64,000 nt of DNA from assembly GCA_037951105.1 (NCBI GenBank), contig JBAMJV010003328.1:1-64000 (forward strand), written 5' to 3'. The DNA is from Echinarachnius parma. Its lineage: Eukaryota; Echinodermata; Echinoidea; Clypeasteroida; Echinarachniidae. Below are positions 1 to 12,146 of this stretch, piece after piece. The translations under genes and the position numbers were made by a program. Numbering within the stretch: position 1 is the first letter of the stretch; the number at the start of each line of letters is the position of its first letter. Below the pieces are notes generated by a model. That model made no database searches. It saw only the letters and a program-made list of their open reading frames with translations, and was not told the origin of the DNA.

Positions 1-81
1 GGGCTAATACTAACTAATTTGTAATATGCATTCAGTAAACATTCAAGTACAGTAGTACACATAGTAACTAAAAAGGCAGAT

Positions 82-3000
82 GGGCAATTCCACCATAACG
101 GAATTACATTCAGAGACGTTTTTTGCTCATTATTTCATTCCCTGCGCAATATTCTCATGACTTAGGTAAATTTTAATACTTATATAAGTTGCACGGGTAA
201 CCAGGCTACAACATGATAGGGAAATGGTTTTATATCTTCCATGTGTTGTTGCACACTAGACCAATATGTGTGACCGTAACGGAATTACCGGAGAATGGAG
301 TTTTTTTTTTGCTACAAGTTTGCGTTGAGTTTCTCTGAAATATAAAACACTTTGAAACTGATTTTATGTATTGTTTCTATCTTGATAATGTCAACTTCAT
401 TTTGGAACAAGTACGTGCATAAACAACACAATGATAAGTTCACAAATTCACTTTTTTGAAAAAAGACCACTGTAACGGAATTACACAAATTTGTAACGGA
501 ATTACATCTCTGAAAGTTACAAGGAAAACTCAATTATTTTGCACTCAACTTTTCTTACATGCTAATGCAAACATCAAGGCTATCTAGCACTTGAATATAA
601 ACCATAATTTGACATATCTGTAAAGCAATTTTTGAAATTGTTATGTGTAAAATAAATGAAAATATGGCCAAAATACAAATAAGAGTGAAATTTGAAAAAA
701 ATATTGCTAAAATCCAGCTTTATTTCGGTTTATTTTCAGCTTCATATTAGTAGGCAAGAAATTAAAAAGGATTGCATCAATTTAATGAAAGAAAAATCCT
801 AGGAACTATGTCCACTAATGTGTGTAACGGAATTACACAACTTAAGCAGTGAAATCAATTTTCCACAAATCGGTACATGAACAACAAAGAATTCACATTT
901 TAGCTTCAATACTTTTCAAAAATTAATAATTTGACAATAATAACCATATTTGAAGAAAAAAAAAGCAACATTTTAGAATTTTTCCTTCACTTCAAGAAAA
1001 ATGGTTAAATTGTGAAAAAAAAATGTACTACATTATGTGACATGCTAAATAACTGCACATAATCAATATCAAGCAACATTTAAACAATTACAAATCACAA
1101 ACAGGTCAAATCATTCAACTTTCAATGCTATAAAGCCTCGTAAACTTCCTGAATATTGGAAATCTGTGTGAATGGAAATGCATTGTGAATGGGTAATTCC
1201 ACTGTTACAGAATGACAAATAAGTGATTTTTAGCTCTGTTTTCTTAATCATATTTAAAATTCCTTTCACTTTCACAGTTTTTAAAACTTTAATAACTGGC
1301 AGGGGTACTAGAGGTACAACAGAACCCAAGATTGTTACAAATCTATAACACTGTAGCGTCCAGAGACCAAAATACAATCATAACGGAAAGGGGTCTTTCA
1401 TTCAACACTAACTATGTAATGATTTTCTGCAAAAGCTACCACAAAAAATTCTTCATTGGTAATAAAAACTTATCATTTAAGTTACAAACTTGAATTTGGG
1501 ACATCTTTTTTTCCAGAAATTATCTATTTTAACCTCTGAAATTACCTTAAGACAAACGAATGTCACTGTAACGGAATTACGCCTGTGAAATCCACCCATG
1601 AAAATGCAATTTCTTGGTTACATTTTTCTGCTTTTCTGCTTATAGTCATTAGTAAAGAATGTGTATGCATTGTTCATCACAAGCTCTTACATAAGGACCA
1701 GAACAAATCCTGAAGTTATGTGTGTGCGTAACAGAATTACAAGAAAATCAAGATTTGTTACATAAACTCTTGTTATATTCTAAAATTATTCTTTAAAAAA
1801 TTCATCCTAAATTGATCTTAATTTACTCTCAAATCAATTTGGAATGCGTTTTCATCCATTCCATGAAATACGTGTATAGATGTATATCGGATATAAACGT
1901 GTATGATCTTCAAACAAAAAGTTGGCATATAAAATATAAATATGGAATTGCCAAAAATGAAAGACACCTTTAGGAATTCCCATTTGAAAATGCAAAAATG
2001 CAAATACTTTGTACATCATTAGACTTCTTTGATCTGCATACAGAAGCACACTGAACACTCAATGTATTCTGACTTTATGATAATGAATAAAACATGTGTA
2101 TCTTAGCCTGTATTATGTTTAGTTTTGAATATCTAGAAGCCTATTCTGTATTTATGTTTAATTTTATATGCTTCAGTTTAATACAAATTTACATAATTAA
2201 TAATGAGTTATGAGCCTTTAACTGATCAATGATATTCAAATCTACATACAATTACAAAATTATTAATATTAAATCTCCTTGAAAGTTGAAGGTATGATTT
2301 ATATCTTAAAATACATGAATGCAAATTAATGTGAGAAAATAAATGTAGCACCAGTGTCATACTAATCACTGGATATTTTAAAAAAAATTGTATTGTTTTT
2401 GTTTTTCCCTTTCTAAAGTACAAACATGAATATGCTGCATCTTCATAATTTCAGTCAAGTGGTTCTTGCTGGAAACTAATTTAATGATAGAACATTATCA
2501 TCTCTATTATGTTCATGGAGAGATTAGAGAAATTATCTATCGTGTATCAATTTAGTTAAATCACCATTGATGCAATATGAAGCATGTGGGTACAGTGAGT
2601 CACATAAAGTAACATTGTACAGTACTTGTATAATGATGTATTGTCTACATGGCTACAGTTCATGCTATTTAAAGGGTATTTCTACATTGAGAACAAGAAA
2701 TTTTTTTATTTTCAGCAATATCATTCAATACCTTACAAACCATGTGCGTGTAATTCCGTTACGTAACGGAATTACTAATACCGTTACGCCAATTTTGGAA
2801 AAAGTAGTGACATTATTTCAGAAAATTATGTTGGAAGTTCTTAGGACTGTGGTGAAGGAAGAGAATTCACAATGACATGACTAAAGAACAAGTGATAAGA
2901 TATTGAGAAAAACTTATTACGTTTTATCGTAACGGAATTACGATCAAATATGCATAGATTTCAAAAATTTCTCCAAAAAAAAATGCAATGAAGTTACTGC

Positions 3001-3301
3001 CCATGCTTTACAATTTGTGATTGTTGCTACATTGTATGGAAAGTATGAGAAAAAGAGCAGAAACAATCATTGAATTAAAAGATTCACTTCATTTTCATGA
3101 AATGAAGCTGATTTATGAATAAAAGGTCATAAATTTCTGTTCAATTCAAGCAGAAATATTTGCAAAACCAATAGAGCTATACACAAATGGTTTTCAGTTT
3201 CCTAAAATTCAAGTTTTCCTCTATCGATAACAGTTTGATTTAGGGAAGATTGCTCAACTTTGAGATGTGGTGTTTTTGCCTTCTCTCATACGGAATTGCC
3301 C
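82..3301. mobile_element. 3.2 kb non-coding element with dispersed GTAACGGAATTAC motif array
   Basis: The ends are inverted copies of GGGCAATTCC (82-91 and, as GGAATTGCCC, 3292-3301), flanked by AGAT on both sides (78-81 and 3302-3305), which suggests a 4-base target duplication. Inside is AT-rich DNA without a credible ORF, but the 12-mer TAACGGAATTAC recurs at about 96, 277, 473, 494, 825, 1569, 2764 and 2930, once inverted at 2750, with one-mismatch copies near 1729 and weaker ones near 1205 and 1381. The array begins just inside the left end, and the right end carries a related form. Nine exact 12-mers in 3.2 kb cannot be chance. The likely reading is a non-autonomous DNA transposon with subterminal protein-binding repeats; the superfamily was not recognised. 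Confidence 0.6.
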
Positions 3302-3345
3302 AGATACATTCCAGTGCTGGTGACCAGCTATTGTCTAGTGCTGTA

Positions 3346-4331
3346 TAAGCCAGTTCGTAATTACAAACTGCCCATGCGCGTAATTACGATCTAGACGGCC
3401 GGGTTCTGTGGATGAACCACAGCTCGATCGAAAATGGGCTTAGCAGACGACACTGTGTGTGTGTGTCAATGGACAATTTACTTCCTGGTATGACACCGGA
3501 CACTTAATGAAGCTATTTATTCATAAATACTAATTTCATGACACTTTCAGTGCAAACTGGGCAAAAAGAACACCATCTGGTTAACATTTCCAACAAATTC
3601 GATCATTTCTGTCACATCGTACTGCAAGAAACTTAATTTTTATGAACATTTTGTAACCGGTACAGCGCGCGCGTACCACACGTTCAAGTCACCAGCTAGC
3701 TAACGGCATAGCTGCTCGTGAAGTCCCGCTATTTCGATTGTTGCGACCGCGAACTCGCGAAGCTGGTGCCGCGACGCTTTCAAAGACATCGATTAAAGTC
3801 TCCAAAAATTGAAAAAGGGCTTAAATGTTGACCAAAAGATTTCAACAGACCATCGAGGGATAAGGACAAAGTGCAGTGAGTTAAATACAAACTAATTTAG
3901 TTGAGTTTAAAGACAAATAAAGCGTTGGAAAAAAAAAGAGAAAAAATGGGTACGAAAAAAAATAAATAAAAAAGGAGTACGAAAGCACATTAGCTGACTT
4001 TCAAGTTCCTTTTACGGAGAAAGTCCTTCAATGCAGCAACAGACCACAACTTAATTTCGTCGATAGATATTTCTTGATCTTCATCCGCCATTGTAAAACA
4101 GCGAAATCACACACAAGAAACAGAGAAATACAGACAGATCTTGCACTGTAAATGTCACGTTTTCGATGAGGTCGATTCCACGTTCGCGAAGAAGGATTAT
4201 GCATTGACAATCTACACGTGTGCATACTCGCGCGCGGCCGTGCGTTTTTCCTTACTAGCGCTCTGTGTGGTATAGTGACCTATGACCTGTGACGTCTTCC
4301 GGGCTCCTTGCTCTAATTACGAACTGGCTTA
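3346..4331. mobile_element. DNA element with 18-base terminal inverted repeats carrying a SAP-like exon
   Basis: TAAGCCAGTTCGTAATTA at 3346-3363 returns inverted at 4314-4331, defining an element of about 986 bases. The interior is CpG-rich at both shoulders (3660-3790 and 4225-4260) and contains a short minus-strand coding exon (3990-4091). There is no transposase. This looks like a non-autonomous derivative that kept the promoter and first exon of a larger element or of a captured gene. Confidence 0.5.
3990..4091 (-). CDS. Possible first exon with SAP-like motif (33 codons, within transposon)
   Basis: The minus-strand ATG at 4091 has a good start context (ATGG) and opens a 33-codon frame ending in TAA. 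The product has an acidic head, then a stretch containing WSVAALKDFLRKRNLKVS. That matches the first helix and turn of SAP DNA-binding domains, in which a V..LK.fL..R.L.vsG pattern is usual; the rest of the domain would lie in a missing downstream exon. A GT follows LK (AAAGTCAG) but is a weak splice donor. The exon sits inside the 3346-4331 TIR element. The short length means a chance ORF cannot be excluded. Confidence 0.35.
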   Translation of the reverse strand: MADEDQEISIDEIKLWSVAALKDFLRKRNLKVS

Positions 4332-4338
4332 TTACGCT

Positions 4339-4371
4339 GTTGCAAGTCCGGGTTAAACCCGGACTTGCAAC
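4339..4371. repeat. Perfect 16+1+16 hairpin
   Basis: GTTGCAAGTCCGGGTT is followed by one base and then its exact reverse complement. It lies 8 bases outside the right end of the 3346-4331 element. It may be the fold-back tip of another repeat or a short inverted duplication. Confidence 0.8.
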
Positions 4372-4499
4372 AACCAGGTTAACCTGCCGGTCTGATGATT
4401 TATGCGGTTGCAGTTTGAGGCGAGTTTGGCCTTCAAACCGACAGCCCGCATGTGTCACAAGCAGTGTATTGAGATTTAAAAATAACAGTCATAATTGTT

Positions 4500-6096
4500 G
4501 ACCTTGCACCACAAAACAACCGTTATGTCGCTGTGGTAGTTTCTCTTGTATTAGCTGAAATAGTCAAATTCATTTTGAGAGGGTTTGCTTAGTCCAAATA
4601 TGACAAACTATATCATTTTAAAGGTAACAGGCTTTCAAGTTCCTACTTTTCCCTACTTTTTCCTATTTTTTTATACTTTTTTTATACAACTTACTTATCC
4701 TACCCAAATTCCTACTATTTCCTACTTTCTCTCCTACTTTTTTGTGTAACCAAAAAAAAAGAAAAAAATTGTGCGAGGCTATCATTATTACACGAGTAGT
4801 GAGTAATTGTGATGCAGGTTCTCACAGAAGGTGTGGCTGTCCACTATGCTAGTTTTACCATCACCGGTCTACTTTGTAGACACAATCAGCCAGAAGACTT
4901 GGTGCATACATGTACCTCAGCTCTGCTGCTGTTTGTTCCCAAAAATCTTGGGATTGGTGCATTAAAGTGGTGAGTACAGACCATGAGCGTCGATCACAGG
5001 GGGAATGGGGGATATATCCCCCAATATTTGAGGTGGAGGATAACCTGTATTATTATTATATATCCCCCCCCCCCCCCCCCCAATATTTGAGCTTCAAATA
5101 TAGTTTTGAATATTAAAATAAAAGGACATTGCCCTCTATTCATTATGTGAAAGTTGATACAATTAAACCACATATTGAGAGTGCTCATCCTGCCAAAATT
5201 CAAAATCTTCTGGGGGCTATGCCCTCTGGAATCACCATTATAGTTGACACGGTCCATTGTACACAGGTATAAAATCTTTATTCAGGAACTCTTGCTATGC
5301 CCACTCAAATTTAAATAACTATAGAACTAACCATCTAATAGCTAACTAGGTTTCTTTTTTCATATGGGCAATATCTTTAGTTCTGTATATCAGAAATCCA
5401 AAAGCTTCCGGGGGCTACGCCCCCTGGACCCCCATCCCATTGTGATTCCATTCAGGGTTCCATCAAGGTAGGGGCTATGCCCCATGAACCCCCATTATAG
5501 TAATTTGACCAAGTCTCCTGTGCACGTAGAAAATCTTTTTTCAGGAACTCTTGCTATGCCCACTCAAATTTAAATAGCTCTGCCCCCTGGACCCCCATCC
5601 CATTGTGATTCCATTCAGGGTTCCATCTAGGTGCTTCCAATTTGCATGTTGTAATCGTCAAATTTCTAAACAGCTCAATTAAAAAGCATGGGCCCACATA
5701 CCCCCTCCCTCCTCCGGTCATACAATCCCTGCTACGCTGCTGGGTTGGTCGCTTCGCTCCCTCGCCAAAGATGGTTGAAATGATGTATCTTTCCCCCCTA
5801 TGGTGAGAAGAAATCAACGCCTATTGTACAGACTAAGTTATATCAAGAGTAATCATGGTAAGTAGCAAAGAAATCTACGCCGAAAAGCCAGCGCACATCC
5901 TACTTTTATCCTACTTTAGGCCTCTAATGTCCTACTTTTGTCCTACTTTTCAGGCAAAATTAGTCTCCATATTTTTCTCCTACTTTTCCAGTTAGGCCCA
6001 CTTGAAAGCCTGAGGTAATGACTTCTATTTTAATGTTGTTTGAAAATCAGCACAATCATTTTCCCCGACTTATTGGTCGTTTTGTGGTGTAAGGTC
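4500..6096. mobile_element. Nested pair of terminal-inverted-repeat elements
   Basis: The outer ends are GACCTTGCACCACAAAAC (from 4500) and its near-complement ending at 6096. A second inverted pair, AGGCTTTCAAGT, marks 4629 and 6011, and both of its flanks are rich in a CCTACTTTT microrepeat. The nesting suggests one element inserted in another, or one element with composite ends. The interior holds poly-C at about 5064-5080, the GCGTCGATCAC end motif near 4987 that recurs near 63040, and internal direct repeats. No protein was recognised. Confidence 0.45.
5270..5640. repeat. Overlapping internal direct repeats
   Basis: A block containing TTCAGGAACTCTTGCTATG occurs near 5280 and 5542. A block starting GCCCCCTGGACCCCCATCCC occurs near 5420 and 5582. 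The two offsets differ (about 260 and 162 bases), so at least two duplication events are stacked inside the 4629-6011 element. Confidence 0.7.
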
Positions 6097-6519
6097 ACAT
6101 TGTAGTCTATCCGACCATGATCCAACAAAATAGAACTGTCTGTGCCCAAATCATATATTCACACACAGTTGCTAATGTTGGGAATTTAGAGGAGATGTAC
6201 CATGTATTAGCACAGGTTTTAGTGTGATGCATATATATCTTACCAACTCATGACTATGTGAACTCAGGGCCATGTGCGTAGGATCATGTTTGTGGAAATG
6301 GGCTCTTGACTACATGTACAAAGCGTTTTGTTTGAAAAAAACTTTACAAATGAGAATCATGCAAGGATTTAAGTAATTTATCTTTTGGGGGTGGGCCTGT
6401 GTTTGGGGTTGATTTATGTGGCCTGTTTTAGATTTGTTTTCGATACAGGATTTAAGCAAACCCTCTGTGTGTTGGAGTCCAGTAAAAAGGGATTTTCAGG
6501 AAATTATCTTCTCCACAAT

Positions 6520-6541
6520 GGGGGGGGGGGGGGGGGGGGGG
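6520..6541. repeat. Poly-G tract
   Basis: An uninterrupted run of about 21 G. Short ORFs that cross it are artefacts of the homopolymer. Confidence 0.9.
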
Positions 6542-6582
6542 TGGATTGTTACGCTTTCTATCAGGTGGGGGTATTGATCCCC

Positions 6583-7083
6583 TTAAAGGGATAGTGGAGT
6601 TTTGGTAGAGAGGGCGCCACATGAAATTATTTTGTGTGAGATTATGAAAAACTGAGTTTAAAATTTGAAAGAGCACAATAGTTTAATGACAGAATAAACT
6701 TTATTTGATCAAAATCGGTTCAGAAATGGCTGAAATATCCATAAACGTAGCCATTTGTAATAAATGTGGGGCCCCACACTTATTCGATAATTTTGAACCA
6801 GCCGTTAAAAATTCAAAAAAATGCTTCCTCTTTTCAAAAAGTTACAAAATAGGTATTTAAATATCTAATTACTATTTCAACAAAACATGCACAATATTTG
6901 ATTCAAAATGGTAGAAACCGATGAGTGTTTACAGAGCGCCCTCTTACAGTACGTTTCAACGGCTCTTTTTTAATGATAACATGATCTTTACTAATAGTCA
7001 TTTGTAATTTTGTATTCCTTCTAGTTAATAACTATTAGTTTTGTAATGTAATGATGCAGGTTTTGGTCACCAAAACTGTACTG
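6583..7083. mobile_element. TTAA-target MITE, family with GGGCGC subterminal block
   Basis: The left end reads TTAAAGGGATAGTGGAG, followed by TTTTGGTAGAGAGGGCGC. The right end carries the inverted counterpart ACCAAAACTGTACT near 7070-7083, somewhat decayed. The same ends and interior occur at 21150-22436 and 61323-61700. There is no ORF. The TTAA target suggests a piggyBac- or Kolobok-type source. Confidence 0.6.
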
Positions 7084-7993
7084 GGCCAAAGCCAAAAGTA
7101 TGGGCAAATGCAACGGGACGGAATTTGATAGCTGTTTTGATCATACAAACAAAAATAATGATGTGACTGGATAAAATTTTGTTGTTACATGGACAGGGTA
7201 ACTCTCCTAACCAGAACTCAACTATCCCTTGTAAACCTCTCATTAAGTACTACATAATTTCCTCAATGCTCAAGCTCCTGTTTACACTATGACCTCTGCT
7301 GTCATTTTGACTAGGCCGATGGTCATACATTTCTTTCCTACAGTCTTGTTTTTTTTTTCCTGCATTCTTATGACAGGGCTTTCAGACAGAGTTTAATCCT
7401 GTTAGTACCAATACATGTAGTTCCTATCGTTTTTTAAAGAATAAAAACACTATTTAGTAGCATTAATGGTTCATTTTGACCTGCACGTTATGTGCCTCAA
7501 CACACCCTCAATTCCAAATCAGTTCCATATGGGCAATATAAGGGCCAACCTTTTTAATAGGCTAAAATCAAAAGTCTCCGCTTCTATTTTCTCAACACAG
7601 GGGGGGGGGGGGGGGGATTCCTGTTTGGAAAGTGCTCTATACTACTGGAACCATGCCAAATGTTATGATGCAGTTGTCCTCGAAATGGCTCATCACATTC
7701 ATTATTTAGTAAAAGCAAAAAATATACAGCACTGGACTTTATTGAGTGACAAACATGTCAGTACCAGATCTGGCATTCCAGGGACAGGGTATCTGAATTC
7801 CCTCTGGTCAGATTTGGTAAAACAAAAGAGAAGTTAATATGATATCTCCTATTCGCTTAGTACATGTACAAACTCTATGGAAGTGTGAAATTGAAAGTGG
7901 AAACCAAAACTGGTCATGGATCATGTCGGTAAGGAATGTTTATTATGCGTTATATTGCCGAAACTGGTCATCAGATCATGTCCGTAAGGAATG
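7084..7993. other. No gene seen; short duplication at the right end
   Basis: No coding region is convincing; the 123-codon plus-strand frame at 7466-7837 crosses a poly-G run (about 7601-7617) and has no recognisable domain. Around 7906-7993 a segment of about 52 bases containing AAACTGGTCAT and GTAAGGAATGTT is present twice in tandem. Confidence 0.5.
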
Positions 7994-8560
7994 TTAAAGA
8001 GGAATTCCACCCCAGAAATGTGATGTTTGCTATAAAATGAAGTGAATATGAAGAATCATGATCGAAAATCTGAGCCAAAACGGTAGAGCAATAAAAAGTT
8101 ATGACAGGATGAACTTTGCTCCGATTTTTAGTATCGTTCGCAATTGCTATCGATCGTGACGTCACTTGCGAGCTGCAGCCATTTTGACTTCTACATGGAA
8201 ATTGTACAAAATTTAAATTTTCTTCATAACAAAGCAAATTTATGAGCTTACAAATTCCAAAGAGGTTGGCCCATCGATATTCTTCTATGAATTCGTGAAA
8301 ACAAGCAGAGAAAATTTAATTTTTAGCAACAAAAATGAGAAATAAGTGTATTTTCATGTACTAAAGCCATGGCGAGTTGCTCGTCAATGATGTTGCATAT
8401 GGCGGCAATTTTGAAACGATCGCTCATTACTGCATGATGTTCAAATAGGTGTAACTCCCGTGTTTCTTGTCCGATTTTGATCAAATTTTCACCAATTATG
8501 CCTCTTATTCTGCTTATTCAAATAACGGATGGTTTTATCAGGCCCGGAATACCCCTTTAA
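7994..8560. mobile_element. TTAA-target MITE
   Basis: The left end is TTAAAGAGGAATTCCACCCC (TTAA at 7994) and the right end CGGAATACCCCTTTAA (TTAA at 8557-8560), so GGAATnCC lies inverted next to TTAA on both sides. It is non-coding and about 560 bases long. Confidence 0.6.
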
Positions 8561-9660
8561 GTGGACAAGTCCAAGATAACGCGTGTTACATATATGGGAC
8601 ATTTCAGAGACTTTCACCCCCCCCCCCCCCCCCCCCCCCCAAAAAAATAAAAAAAATAATAATAATGTAGAGGGACTTTGATTTCATATTAGCACCTGGA
8701 TGAAGTCAAGAGTTTTGAATTGATATTTTTCATATATTTGTTTTGCAAGAAATATTGTCATGAATTATGAATTTTAAGAAGTGAATGTATTCACATGTGC
8801 AGTATTAATATTTAGCTTCATGTTTGTTGGAAACACATGGAATTCATTGTTTGGAAGCTATGAAAAGACGGAATCATTCACTTTTATGATTGTGATTTTG
8901 TTTGCTTTGTTAGTTTACTTTTACTCTTCATAATTTGTTAAAGCCCAAGATCAGTTTCGGGAAAGTAGCCGAATACATCTAAAATCTAAATGTATCAGTA
9001 TTGTTGAATATGTATTGAAATAGGGCTTGTGTGGTAAAATCCGAACCGAAGCATCGTTAAATACAGAAAAAAAAGTATGAGCGAACTGCCACGTGGACAA
9101 CCACGTGGTCGTAATACACGTAGCGTATGGGCGATTCCTTGGCGATATCTATTTCATTGAAATAGATATATAATTTTGCAAATATATCAACTAGTAGGCG
9201 GTTTCTTGGCCAAATTTGGATAATCCTATATTAGTATAATTATATTCTTTCACATTTTTGGTAATAAGAGCTTCCATTTCATTTTTTTCGAGAGGGGGGC
9301 ATTTCCAAAACTGGTCTTTACTCTTTACGGTCTTTAATGTACGCACTTGCACTGTGGAGATAGATTTGTTGACACTAAACTTGTTTCTTGGGGAAAGTTC
9401 AAGATTAAAGTTATTCTTGCAGTAAAATAATATATTGAGATTAAAATTAAACTTTTTAATTGTAATTGTAATTAACCAATAGGGAGTGTACATGTTCATA
9501 CAGTTGTGCTTGTAACATTTAATCTGATTATTAATCTGATTATTAAAGGGTACCACTACCCCAAAATAATAATCTAATTATAGAAAGGTAACATCTTTAG
9601 TATTCCATTAATCCATTCCTTAAATAAGTTCACAAAAATATGTTTTCAGAAAAAATTTAT
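8561..9660. other. AT-rich interval, no gene seen
   Basis: It contains a C run of about 23 bases at 8618-8640 followed by A-rich sequence. A 121-codon minus-strand frame (9191-9556) has biased low-complexity composition (Asn, Lys, Ile) and no domain. Nothing else is supported. Confidence 0.5.
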
Positions 9661-10430
9661 AATTGGAAAACGCATCACCATTCTCAGCCATGCGGCCATG
9701 CGGTCTGAATGCGCAGACTAGCGGCCAGCGCAGCGTTTTCGCACGGAATATTTTTTCGTGTGGCGCAAAAACACAAACTTATATGTCGGAAAAATTACCT
9801 GTGGCGCACGGTATCGCTGCTATTCAAGCACGGGATGTCGCGCCGCAGGGGGGTAGGAGTAGGGCCGGGAGTCATCAGATATCGCCAAATTTCCCGTTGC
9901 CCACACAACACTACATTGTAATGCTGCCCTGTGCGGGAACAATGTGGGACAGTACAAAAAAAGTTTGTGAAAATTTCACACAAAATTCTTATCTTAAATT
10001 CAAAAAATCAATCATGACTGGCCCTAAAAATGATAGAAGTATTATTTGAACTCGCCAAAATGGTCCAAATTATTCTTTGAATGTCGAAAAAAGGGGAAAA
10101 TCTGCAGTTTTGGAATATCAAAAAACAGTCATTCTCAGAAGTGATCCGTCTCGGAAGTGTTGCTGCTATCTGGATGACTGTCATGTATTTCCCGCAAGCT
10201 TCCCACAACCACACGTATTACCGTATCCGAATTCTGACACGGCGTATCCGAATTCTGATACGGCGTATCCGATTTCGAATACGGCGCGCATGCTTGCAGA
10301 TCGCGAGCTCGCTTGTTTTGGACGAAAATAAGCGGCCTTCGCACGTTGCGGGCGGGCTTTCTTTGTTTACAATGGGACATCGAGCAGGAAGAGAAACAAA
10401 TGGAACTTATATGACGATTTTTGTATGACT
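9661..10430. other. CpG-rich interval with small tandem repeat
   Basis: GC and CpG content rises sharply against the AT-rich flanks. At about 10221-10290 a 21-base unit containing GTATCCGAATTCTGA is repeated about three times. The TATCCGAATTC core recurs at 59363-59412 (as a hairpin) and near 63700. Overlapping ORFs exist on both strands but none has a recognisable domain. It could be part of a repeat or a promoter region. Confidence 0.4.
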
Positions 10431-12135
10431 TATCATTTTGAAAATGAAATTTTCTACAATAAATCATAAAATCAGCTTCAATCTAGGTATGGATTTGTTG
10501 ACTTTAGATAGGCTGTTCTTTTCTCTCTGTTTGTAGTTAAAATTGTGTCCCATAGATTTTTACCACTGTGGGCAGTAAATGGTCCTATCAGGACCATTTA
10601 CAATACATTGTAGATGTGCCGTTGCCCGACTTTTTAATGTGAAATTTGCAACATCGGAAAGGGGAAAAAAAATCCACAAAATTGCCCAATGTTTGTGTAA
10701 AAGTACATATTTTACCGTATGAGTAGTTATTCTTAGCAAAATTATCGACTTGTTTGACAAATTGATCGACACAAATTGAACAATGTGCATCGAAAAAAAA
10801 CCTACGGATTACGGAACACACACTAGAAGGTCTGCCAGAGTTTGGGCAGGCCCCGCGCTGCGAGAGAGGTAGCTACATGTAGCTAGCGCCCCAAGCCTTG
10901 TAAGTTGCACTCTTAAAAAGTGCCGAAAAAGGAACGAAAATGCAAGATTATCACGATCGCGACTATTCTAGACCATCTCTTTTTTTACTCACATGTTTGC
11001 AAGGCTTTTAAAACAAATACGAGAACAATTACCTGCGAAAACGGCAAACAAATTTGCTGATAATCTCCCGATAATTTCCTAACTCGCTCGGACCACGTGA
11101 ACTGAACCTAGCGCGGTCTGTTGCCAATTTGCGAACGGGCCGGCGTAGACTACACTACACGTTATACATTGTATGATATCGCAGCCCAGAAATTGGCAAC
11201 GATCGCAAACGATCTGAATTTGTGCTATGTTCAATCGCATATTGAGAGTCTCGCTAGCTCGCGTAACAGCTAACAAGTGCTTCAGTTTTGAATGTTTTAC
11301 TTCGGGAAAAGTAATATTTTGCTAAAAACTGAGGTAATACTGAATATTGTGTAACTATATTTCCGTAAATATTGTTTCATAAATCCAGCAAAGTATCGAT
11401 ACTTGTCATTTTATTGCCGTATAAAAAGATGAATTTGAGCGCGAAACACTGCATTTTTGCAGACCGCTTCATGAGATTCGATCGATGAAGCCGCTTCGGA
11501 ACAGCGGGCCAGCTGCCTGTGCTGGCGGCGCGGCCGCGCCCGCGGGCGGCGACCGGGCGAGGCCTGAGTGGGTGTACGGTGCGTGTTTCTACAATCATAT
11601 CTTTCTTCGTCTCCTCGAAGCGATTTAAGAGTGAGGATGCTCCTTTATTTGGCAATAATATTTGTTGTATTTGTGGAGACAAATAATCAAATAGGAATTA
11701 TGAAAATGGTGTCTGCAAATATGGGGAAATTGTCATGAATTTATTGATTTTACACATGGCGGTATTATCTCATCAAAATGTACGCGTGGCGGCACCGCCA
11801 CGCGAAAACGGCCTAGCGAGAACGTTGCTTGGGCCAGCGGCGCTCTGTGCAGACCGAACGAATCATCCGGGATTCTATTGATGTATGCGTGTATTGCATT
11901 GGCGCACTCGCAAATGCCTGGCCCGTGTGGAACCAAAAGATAGCCGTGGTTCCATAAGTGGTGAAAATTAAATGCTTTGTTTAAGAATTACACAACCCTT
12001 TGCAAAATGTTGGGTACATATATTTGATATCACAAAACGGTACCCAAACATATAATAATGTGTTGTCCTTTGCCTGGTGGTCCCCTTCAAGCTATAACTT
12101 ATTTGTTTTAGGTTGATATTTTTATTGTGGTTTAA
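10431..12135. other. No gene resolved; CpG-rich patches at 11.1-11.3 and 11.45-11.94 kb
   Basis: The patch at 11480-11570 has GC-box-like and NotI-like content (GCGGCGCGGCCGCGCCCGCG), the most GC-rich non-homopolymer stretch in the window. It lies about 2.6 kb upstream of the first recognised BEN-gene exon, which itself begins after a splice acceptor. A promoter and 5' UTR exon could therefore lie here. No specific donor site could be picked with confidence. Confidence 0.3.
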
Positions 12136-12146
12136 TTTACCAAGTT

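Noticed and set aside
7466-7837. 123-residue plus-strand protein
   Set aside because: It crosses a poly-G run, has no domain, splice context or repeat support.
9191-9556. 121-residue minus-strand protein
   Set aside because: Low-complexity Asn/Ile/Lys composition expected of AT-rich non-coding DNA.
11377-11936. Minus-strand proteins across the CpG-rich patch
   Set aside because: GC-rich DNA is poor in stops; no domain or splice support.
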